Of a DNA stretch of 64,000 nucleotides, positions 58,167 to 64,000 are shown one piece after another. The notes beneath the pieces are model-generated. The model worked only from the letters and a program-made list of their open reading frames with translations, had not been told where the DNA came from and did no database searches. Both the position numbers and the translations under genes were made by a program. The stretch comes from DATBLE01 sp963841405 (GTDB taxonomy: Bacteria > Actinomycetota > Thermoleophilia > Gaiellales > Gaiellaceae), in contig CAWJCM010000011.1 in assembly GCA_963841405.1 (NCBI GenBank), positions 74,052-138,051 of the forward strand, in the 5' to 3' direction. Positions within the stretch are counted from its first letter, which is position 1. Each line of letters begins with the position of its first letter.

Positions 58167-60317
58167 CTACCCGCAGAACCGGTTCAGGGGCGTCTTGCCG
58201 TCCCAGCGGTAGCCGTTGGCGTTCGTCCGCACGACGGTCGTCCGGTAGCAGCCGGGCTTGTGGCGGACGCGAAACGTCTTGCGGCCGTTGCCGAGCGTCG
58301 TGCCGCGGCCGGTGGCGAACGGGTATCCGCGCCGCCGGACGAGCACCGACACGTACGTGTCCGGAACGGGACGGCCGCGCGCGTCGACAAGCGAGACGGT
58401 CACGAGCAGCGTCTTGCCGGCACCGAGCCCGTAGCGGACGCCGGCGACTCGAAGCACGCCCGGCGCGACCGTGATCGGCGCGGAGGCGGTGAAGCCGCCG
58501 CCGGTCGCCGTCACCGTCCCGCGGCCGCCCTTCGGGCCTGCGGTGAAGTTCACGGTCGAGCCGGCGAGCGGCTGGATCGTCCCCAGGCCAACCGGAGCAA
58601 CCGCCCACGACGCTGCGACCGGGACCGCGTTCCCGTACTGGTCGGCGCCGATCGCCGACAGTGGAGTCGACGCGCCGGCCGCCACGGTGCTCACGCCCGT
58701 CGCCACCCTCATCGACACCGGAGCGCCTGGGAGGATCGTCTCGGACTGCGTCCCGCTCGTCACCCGGAACGCCGAGGCGGTGATCGTCGAGCTGCCCGCC
58801 CTGGTGTCGAGGTAGTAGAACGGCCCGGCCGCGCTTCCGCCGGCGGAGATGGAGAGCGCCAGCGTCGGAGCCCAGGGGCCGGTCGGCGCGAGCGAGAACT
58901 GGCCGCGCGGCGAGTTCGACCTCAGCGTGATCGCGATCGGCGACTGGGCAGGCTGCACGGCTCCGGTCGCGTTCAGGAGCGTGAGCGCGATCGGCCCTGA
59001 CGGCGCGCCGGCGGCCAGCGTCTGCGGCGCGCTCGTGAAGGCGAGCACCGGCTGTGTCCACGTGCGGAACGACTTCCAGACCTGGGTGAACGTCGCGCCG
59101 GGCAGATCGCCGGTGCACGACCCGGTGCAGGCCTCGATCCCCGGATCGGCCGGATTGGTCGACTGGCCCGAGTTGCGGATCGCCGCCGCCAGGCGGTCGA
59201 GGATCGCCCGGCTCTGGTTCACGTAGTCGGCGTTCGCGAGGCCCGGGTTCCGCGGCGACCAGGCGAACCCCCAGTGATCCTGCGGCTGCCCGCTGACGGC
59301 GCCGAAGGAGCGGAGCGCGTAGACCTGTTCGGAGACGAACGACTCCATCTGATCGAACGGGATCGCCGTCCACCCGTAGCTGCTCCCCCACGACCAGGCG
59401 GCGTTGGCGAGCGGGCTGGACGTCGTCTGGATGAACGTCCGGCCCGGCTCGATCGCCGGCGGCGCGGCCCGGGCCAGGAGAACCTGGTGCTCGAGGTAGT
59501 CGTTCAGCTGGTCGCGCCGCTGCTGGATCGTCGTCCCGGGCACGGCGACCCGCCGGTAGTCGCCGTAGACCTCCTGCGACCAGTCGGCAACGTACGCGGT
59601 CATGTCGGCCCAGAACCCGGCGTCGCCGAACCAGTTCTGCAGATTCGTCTGGTAGAACGTCGTGTCCAGCACCGACTGGCCGACACCGACGATGAACACG
59701 GTGCCCTTCGTGTCCGGCCCGCCGTCGCCGGTGAACAGGCCTCGGACGAGGTCGCGGGCGTTCTGGCGGTCGCTGCCCAACCCGATGCGGACCGAGGACG
59801 GGAACTCGTTCACGGCCCACGTGTCCCCGTTCGAGACGTCGAATCCGGCCGCGGCCATCCGGCGCCGCGCCTCCACGCCGGCCTCGAACCAGGTCGAGTT
59901 GGTCTGCGCGACCCATGCCTGCCAGCCGGTCCAGTTGATCTCGGCGAGGGCGTGGAGGTTCGGGCCCAGGGCGCGGATCTTGGCCGCCTCGCCTTTCCGG
60001 AGCGTCGTCTTGCCGGCCGCAAGCGGCGGCACGGAGATGTAGTACTGCGCGCACGGCGATGCCTGGGCGGCGAGCCTGGTCGCGAGCCGCAGCCAGTCGG
60101 TCTGGGCGTAGAAGACGGCTCGCAGCGGCCGGCAGGCGGACTGCCTGGCCGCGTTGAGCCGGCGCGGGCGCTCGACCAGCTGGTGCCAGAGCTTCGCGGT
60201 CGCCGCCGGCTCGATCGAGGGCACGACCGGCGTGCGGGCCGCGGCGGCGTGGCCGGGAAGCGCCGCTGCGAGCACGACGGCGAGGACGCTGACGAGCGCT
60301 AGGGCCGGCGCGCGCAT
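58167..60317 (-). CDS. Large secreted protein with C-terminal Ig-like domains
   Basis: 716 residues from ATG 60317. Signal peptide MRAPALALVSVLAVVLAAALPGHAAAA. The first 400 residues form an all-helical/TIM-like domain (VFYAQTDWLRLATRLAAQASPCAQYYISVPP, ALAEINWTGWQAWV, NEFPSSVR, WGFAWSPRNPG) that resembles a glycoside-hydrolase scaffold, but I cannot assign a family or catalytic residues. Residues 450-620 are big-type Ig repeats (ADQYGNAVPVAASW), and the end is Cys-containing (KPGCYRTTVV). Probably an extracellular wall- or polysaccharide-acting protein. Confidence 0.75.
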   Translation of the reverse strand: MRAPALALVSVLAVVLAAALPGHAAAARTPVVPSIEPAATAKLWHQLVERPRRLNAARQSACRPLRAVFYAQTDWLRLATRLAAQASPCAQYYISVPPLAAGKTTLRKGEAAKIRALGPNLHALAEINWTGWQAWVAQTNSTWFEAGVEARRRMAAAGFDVSNGDTWAVNEFPSSVRIGLGSDRQNARDLVRGLFTGDGGPDTKGTVFIVGVGQSVLDTTFYQTNLQNWFGDAGFWADMTAYVADWSQEVYGDYRRVAVPGTTIQQRRDQLNDYLEHQVLLARAAPPAIEPGRTFIQTTSSPLANAAWSWGSSYGWTAIPFDQMESFVSEQVYALRSFGAVSGQPQDHWGFAWSPRNPGLANADYVNQSRAILDRLAAAIRNSGQSTNPADPGIEACTGSCTGDLPGATFTQVWKSFRTWTQPVLAFTSAPQTLAAGAPSGPIALTLLNATGAVQPAQSPIAITLRSNSPRGQFSLAPTGPWAPTLALSISAGGSAAGPFYYLDTRAGSSTITASAFRVTSGTQSETILPGAPVSMRVATGVSTVAAGASTPLSAIGADQYGNAVPVAASWAVAPVGLGTIQPLAGSTVNFTAGPKGGRGTVTATGGGFTASAPITVAPGVLRVAGVRYGLGAGKTLLVTVSLVDARGRPVPDTYVSVLVRRRGYPFATGRGTTLGNGRKTFRVRHKPGCYRTTVVRTNANGYRWDGKTPLNRFCG

Positions 60318-60587
60318 CGCGGAAGGATGCCCGCAGGTTGTTAGGCGGCCGTAATGCTCGACTCGGCGAGCTCGGATGCAGGACACTCGAGACTGTTCGC
60401 GCTTCGCCGGCTCGGCCCTCTGCTGCACGACACGAGGGAAGCGTCGCTACACTGCCGCCCCCGGTTTCTCGCGTCCGTCGTTGAAGCCGCGAGAGTAAGC
60501 CTCGAGCGCATTGATTCCCCCCGCTTTCCGCATGCCCCCACGCACGTTCCCGTCCAACTCGCCTGCGATTCCGGCGTCTCCTTGTCA

Positions 60588-61793
60588 GTGAGCGCGGTTC
60601 CGACCCACGCAGGAACGACGACCGGGGCAGCGGTGCTCGATCCGGCTGCGAGTCGCCGCAGGCGCGCCGGCTGGGCCTGGTTCGCCGGCGGTGACGGTTT
60701 CGTCCTCGGGACGGTGCCGAGCGAGGCGAGCTTCCTCGGCGCGCTCGGCACGTGGGTCGCCGGCATGGCGGTCGTCAGCGGCTTCGGGATGACGGTCGCG
60801 GCGAGCCAGTGGTGGAGCACGTCGATCGCGAACGTGCTCTGGGTGCTGCCGATCTGGGCCGTCCTCTACTGTCTGATCGAGCGGCTCGTCCTGAAGAGCT
60901 TCGGCACGAGCAAGTCCTGGAACCTCCTGATCGCGATTCCGCGGCTCCTCCTTTCGCTTGCGATCGCCCTCGTCGTGGGGCTGCCGATGGCCCAGGTGAT
61001 CTACAGCGGATCGATCAACGACGAGCTCAGCAAGACGACGACGGCGCGCATCCATCAGGCGACGAACGAGATCACGCGGGTGTACGGCGCGAAGATCGCC
61101 GCCGCCCAGCAGGAGATCGGGGCGGCGCAGAAGAAAGAGGCGAGCCTCCAGCGGCAGGTCACGAACAGCAAGTTCCTCGCCGACTGCGAGGCCGGCGAGG
61201 CGACCTGCTCCCAGACCCACAAGCTCGGCCGCGGCCCGTACTGGAAACGCGACGCACGCCGGGCGGCCGCCGCCGCCGCGGCTCTGAAGAAGGCCCGCCC
61301 CCAGTTCGAGGCGACGATCGCCGCCGACCGGGGCAAGATCGCCCTCTGGCGGACGGCCGAGAGCAGCCAGATCGCGAACCGCATCGCCGCGATCAGGGCG
61401 GACCGCGACTTCCTCGCCCGCCAGGCCGCGCTCGAACGGGTCGAGAAGGCCAGCCCGGCCGTCAGGAAGTACGTCGAGTTCTTCCTCGCCTTCCTCATCG
61501 CGATCGATCTCGTCGCGCTGATCCTCAAGCTGACCCACCTGCTCTCGACCGGCGGCGCCTACGAGCGCAGCGCAGCGGCACTCCGGGCGACCGACCTCGT
61601 CGAGGTTCACCGCCTCCAGGAGCGGGCAACCGTCCTCACACGCCGCATCACGCTCGAGGCGCGGGCCGAGGAGGAGGCGGACGAGGTCAGGATCCGCGGC
61701 GAGGTCGCAGAGGCAGAACAGCCGCGACCGCCACGCCGTGGACTGCCCCGGCGCGAGCCCGGCTGGTCGGCACTTCCGAAGCCCGAAGCCTGA
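60588..61793 (+). CDS. DUF4407 membrane protein
   Basis: About 401 residues from GTG 60588; the frame is open further upstream but that part is low in quality. Three to four helices near the N-terminus (ASFLGALGTWVAGMAVVSGFGMTVAAS, VLWVLPIWAVLYCLIERLVL, LLLSLAIALVVGLPMAQVIYSG), a long coiled-coil region (NEITRVYGAKIAAAQQEIGAAQKKEASL) and another helix (FFLAFLIAIDLVALILKL). The DUF4407 pattern is clear; the function is unknown. The 270 bases upstream (60318-60587) hold nothing else I can support. Confidence 0.72.
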   Translation: MSAVPTHAGTTTGAAVLDPAASRRRRAGWAWFAGGDGFVLGTVPSEASFLGALGTWVAGMAVVSGFGMTVAASQWWSTSIANVLWVLPIWAVLYCLIERLVLKSFGTSKSWNLLIAIPRLLLSLAIALVVGLPMAQVIYSGSINDELSKTTTARIHQATNEITRVYGAKIAAAQQEIGAAQKKEASLQRQVTNSKFLADCEAGEATCSQTHKLGRGPYWKRDARRAAAAAAALKKARPQFEATIAADRGKIALWRTAESSQIANRIAAIRADRDFLARQAALERVEKASPAVRKYVEFFLAFLIAIDLVALILKLTHLLSTGGAYERSAAALRATDLVEVHRLQERATVLTRRITLEARAEEEADEVRIRGEVAEAEQPRPPRRGLPRREPGWSALPKPEA

Positions 61794-61884
61794 CCCTGCC
61801 GTCCGGCGAGCTTGACTGATTCGTCACGAGCGCAGTAGTCTCGGGTCGGCAGCTGTACGAATCGGCCACGCGGGGGAGGTCGTC

Positions 61885-62364
61885 GTGGCATCGGACATCT
61901 TCGCGAAGCTCGGAGACATCAAGGGCGAGTCGCTCGACGACAAGCACAAGGGCGAGATCGAGCTGCTGAGCTGGTCGTGGGGTGTGGCGAGCTCCGGGGC
62001 ACACGCCACGGGCGGCGGTGGCGGGGCCGGAAAAGCGACGTTCCACGATCTCTCCTTCACCCACAAGATCGACAAGGCCTCGCCGCTCTTGCTGAAGGGG
62101 TGCGCCACCGGGCAGCATCTCAAGGAGGCGACGATCACGCGCCGCAAGGCGGGCAAGGGACAGCAGGAGTTTCTCGTGATCAAGATGAACGACGTGATCA
62201 TCACGTCGGTGGCGGAGGAGGACGACGGCGGACCGAGCCAGGCAGAGACCGTGACCCTGGCGTTCGCGAAGGTCGATGTCGAGTACCGGCCACAGAAGTC
62301 CGACGGCTCGCTGGACGTCGGCATCCACTTCAAGTACGACATCCAGCACCACAAGGAGCTCTAG
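61885..62364 (+). CDS. Hcp-like protein (type VI tube protein family)
   Basis: 159 residues from GTG 61885, with GGGGAGG upstream. It matches the Hcp1 pattern: DIFAKLGDIKGESLDDKHKGEIELLSWSWGV, FHDLSFTHKIDKASPLLLKGCATGQHLKEATITRRKAG and VEYRPQKSDG. Such proteins form hexameric rings in type VI systems, but lone copies occur in actinobacteria without one. No other type VI gene is in the window, so the role here is unknown. The next gene is in the same frame with only the TAG between. Confidence 0.85.
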   Translation: MASDIFAKLGDIKGESLDDKHKGEIELLSWSWGVASSGAHATGGGGGAGKATFHDLSFTHKIDKASPLLLKGCATGQHLKEATITRRKAGKGQQEFLVIKMNDVIITSVAEEDDGGPSQAETVTLAFAKVDVEYRPQKSDGSLDVGIHFKYDIQHHKEL

Positions 62365-62397
62365 GCGGGCGACGGGCTACCCGGTAGCGACCGTGCG

Positions 62398-63735
62398 CTG
62401 AGCATCGACGAGGCGCTGTCGGTCGCAATCGCGCTGCAGCAGGCCGAGCAGTGGGCGGCGGCCGCGGAGATCTACCGGAGCATTCTCGAAGCCGCGCCCG
62501 ATCACGCGGGCGCGCTGCACTTCTCCGGCGTGCTCGCCCACCAGCAGGAGCGAGGCGACGAGGCCGTCGCACTGATCGAGCGGAGCCTCGAGCTCGAGCC
62601 CGACCGGCCGGACTGGCACAGCAACCTCGGGATCGTCCTGCAGGCTCACCTGAGGCTGGACGAGGCCGCCGCCGCGTACGAGCGGGCGATCGCGCTCGAC
62701 CCGGATCACGCGAACGCCCAGAACAACCTCGGCGTCGTCCTCCGCGCGCAGGGAGGAGTCGACGACGCGGAGGCCGCGTACCGGGCCGCGATCCGCATCG
62801 ACCCCGAGCACGCCGATGCCCACCACAACCTCGGCGTGCTGCTCAACGGCCTGGGGCGGCGGCGGGAAGCCGCGCTCTGCTTCTCGAAGGTGACCACGCT
62901 CAGGCCGAGGCATCCGGAAGCGCGGCGCCTCCTCGCGCTCGCGTACCACACGCTCGGCGAGGTCGACAAGGCGATCGGCGTCTTCGACGAGTGGCTGCGG
63001 GAGGAGCCTGACGATCCGATCGCCCGGCACATGCTCGCGGCGTGTTCCGGCCGCGACGTCCCGGAACGGGCGTCGGACGCCTACATCGAGACGACCTTCG
63101 ACAGCTTCGCGGCGAGCTTCGACGCGAAGCTCGCGAGCCTCGACTATCGCGCGCCGGCGCTCGTTGCGGAGATGCTCGCGCACGCCGGCATCGCCGCGTC
63201 GCGGAGCCTCGATGTCCTCGACGCAGGCTGCGGCACCGGGTTGTGCGGGCCTCTGGTCGCGCCGTACGCACGGCGCCTGGTCGGCGTCGACCTGTCCGAA
63301 GCGATGCTCGCCCGAGCACGCGAGCGGAACGTGTACGACGAGCTGGCCAGGCGCGAGCTGACCGAGTACCTGCGCAAGTCCCCCGGTTCGTTCGACCTGA
63401 TCGTGTCCGCCGACACGCTCGTCTACTTCGGCCCGCTCGACGGTGTCGCCGCGGCTGCCGCACGTGCGCTACGTCCAGGCGGCATCCTCGTCTTCACCGT
63501 CGAGGAGCTCTACGGCGGGGGCAGCATCGAGTACGCCATCAGCCCTACCGGACGCTACCGCCACGCGCGCGAGTATCTCGAGCGCACGCTGGCGGCTGCT
63601 GGCCTGGAGCCGGAGATCGTCCCGGCCGAGCTTCGCCTCGAGAGCGGCGAGCCGGTCGCGGGGTTGGTGGTTCGGGCCGCCCGCGAGAGGCACATCGCCC
63701 GCGACGGTGAGCATCAAAGACAGGACAGCGGCTGA
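62398..63735 (+). CDS. TPR-repeat SAM-dependent methyltransferase
   Basis: N-terminal TPR repeats (HSNLGIVLQAHLRLDEAAAAYERAIALDPDHANAQNNLG and relatives), then a class I methyltransferase (LDVLDAGCGTGLCGPLVAPYARRLVGVDLSEAMLARAR, FDLIVSADTLVYFGPL, RPGGILVFTVEEL). The first ATG/GTG is GTG 62530, but the codons before it clearly encode another TPR (ALQQAEQWAAAAEIYRSILE), so the protein starts earlier, at a non-standard codon (CTG 62398 is my guess) or after an undetected change. It is in frame with Hcp upstream. Confidence 0.8.
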   Translation: MSIDEALSVAIALQQAEQWAAAAEIYRSILEAAPDHAGALHFSGVLAHQQERGDEAVALIERSLELEPDRPDWHSNLGIVLQAHLRLDEAAAAYERAIALDPDHANAQNNLGVVLRAQGGVDDAEAAYRAAIRIDPEHADAHHNLGVLLNGLGRRREAALCFSKVTTLRPRHPEARRLLALAYHTLGEVDKAIGVFDEWLREEPDDPIARHMLAACSGRDVPERASDAYIETTFDSFAASFDAKLASLDYRAPALVAEMLAHAGIAASRSLDVLDAGCGTGLCGPLVAPYARRLVGVDLSEAMLARARERNVYDELARRELTEYLRKSPGSFDLIVSADTLVYFGPLDGVAAAAARALRPGGILVFTVEELYGGGSIEYAISPTGRYRHAREYLERTLAAAGLEPEIVPAELRLESGEPVAGLVVRAARERHIARDGEHQRQDSG

Positions 63736-63776
63736 AGCCTGGACTGACCGAGACGGGACGCTTGGCGACGGCGTCC

Positions 63777-63798
63777 CCTGCCCGTACGAGCGGGCAGG
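63777..63798 (+). terminator. Hairpin after the methyltransferase gene
   Basis: CCTGCCCG, 6-base loop, CGGGCAGG, 42 bases after the stop. No U-run; a possible terminator. A degenerate family A core (GGCTGAAGCCTG) lies at about 63730. I see no gene in 63736-63961. Confidence 0.4.
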
Positions 63799-63923
63799 CT
63801 GAAAGAGGCGCCTCCAGCCGCTTCGGCGGCGACGACCTGAGAGTTCTTGGGCCGCCACTTGCGGCAAGTCACCCAGAGTCCGAGCCGACTGAGCGCAACT
63901 GCTCGGCACGCTCTTCGCGGCGA

Positions 63924-63952
63924 TCTGAGTCGTGCTGCAGACCGGCTAGAGT
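63924..63952 (+). promoter_or_regulatory. Possible promoter of tRNA-Thr
   Basis: TAGAGT (63947-63952) lies 9 bases before the tRNA. At 17 bases spacing the -35 place is TCTGAG, a weak match. Confidence 0.3.
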
Positions 63953-63961
63953 AGGGCGGTT

Positions 63962-64000
63962 GCCCTCTTAGCTCAGTTGGTAGAGCACCTCCATGGTAAG
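63962..64000 (+). tRNA. tRNA-Thr (GGT), cut by the window end
   Basis: The 5' half only: acceptor GCCCTCT, D-arm AGCTCAGTTGGTAGAGC, then CCTCC with anticodon loop ATGGTAA (GGT). Confidence 0.9.

Noticed and set aside
57433..60054. 873-codon minus-strand frame
   Set aside because: Only its last 63 codons (HicA) are real; the rest is a shadow of the secreted protein and crosses tRNA-Tyr.
61885..62364. Type VI secretion system
   Set aside because: Only an Hcp-like gene is present; no sheath, ATPase, VgrG or baseplate gene is in the window.

Overview
The window is GC-rich, with short intergenic gaps and many GTG starts. It looks like a chromosomal segment of a deep-branching actinobacterium, most plausibly class Thermoleophilia (Gaiellales or Solirubrobacterales type). 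I infer this from the rpmG-secE-nusG-rplKAJL-rpoBC order, an actinobacterial-style coiled-coil insertion in RpoC, and a large type IV pilus locus. The taxonomic call is a judgement from gene content, not a computed placement.

Region 1 (1-13.5 kb, minus strand) is the transcription/translation block: tRNA-Met, rpmG, secE, nusG, rplK, rplA, rplJ, rplL, then a gap holding a wrecked AfsR-like ATPase/TPR gene on the opposite strand, then rpoB and rpoC (3' end outside the window). Leader hairpins precede rplJ and separate rpoB from rpoC. Region 2 (13.5-19.4 kb) holds a MarR regulator with paired operators, an ABC-2 export system, an EamA transporter and a hot-dog thioesterase sharing a divergent operator pair, and an LLM-type oxidoreductase.

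Region 3 (19.6-26.4 kb) is an apparent operon of four secreted proteins with TasA/camelysin-like leader peptides. Three share a module with LYPG, NPN and DAC motifs and the fourth is a long OmpL47-like repeat protein. An ECF sigma factor and a zinc-finger anti-sigma factor follow. Region 4 (26.4-30.6 kb) has a disrupted FAD reductase, pterin dehydratase, a CDP-alcohol phosphatidyltransferase, folE, a RibD-like reductase and a DUF4143 remnant.

Region 5 (30.6-52.6 kb) is the type IV pilus locus: pilT-pilM-pilN-pilO-orf313-pilC; pilA plus a membrane glycosyltransferase; three minor pilins; two accessory proteins; a PASTA protein-pilD-pilB operon; and divergent pilT2/lytic enzyme and pilB2. Most of these units are preceded, 7-11 bases from the start codon, by a motif resembling flagellar/WhiG sigma-28 promoters (TNAN, 16 bases, GCCGA). 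This is the most interesting regulatory signal I see.

Region 6 (52.7-64 kb) carries a geranylgeranyl-reductase-like enzyme, a TMEM175-like channel, a secreted beta-propeller, a TetR regulator, VapBC-like and HicAB-like toxin-antitoxin pairs, tRNA-Tyr, a large secreted protein, a DUF4407 protein, an Hcp-like protein, a TPR-methyltransferase and the start of tRNA-Thr.

Three families of dispersed palindromes lie between genes. One sits repeatedly just after stop codons. Another keeps an 8-base loop while its stem bases change in compensating pairs. From about 20 to 41 kb many otherwise good genes carry single-base frameshifts, densest at 37.8-39.7 kb. I cannot tell sequencing or assembly error from real decay by sequence alone, so those genes are annotated across the breaks.
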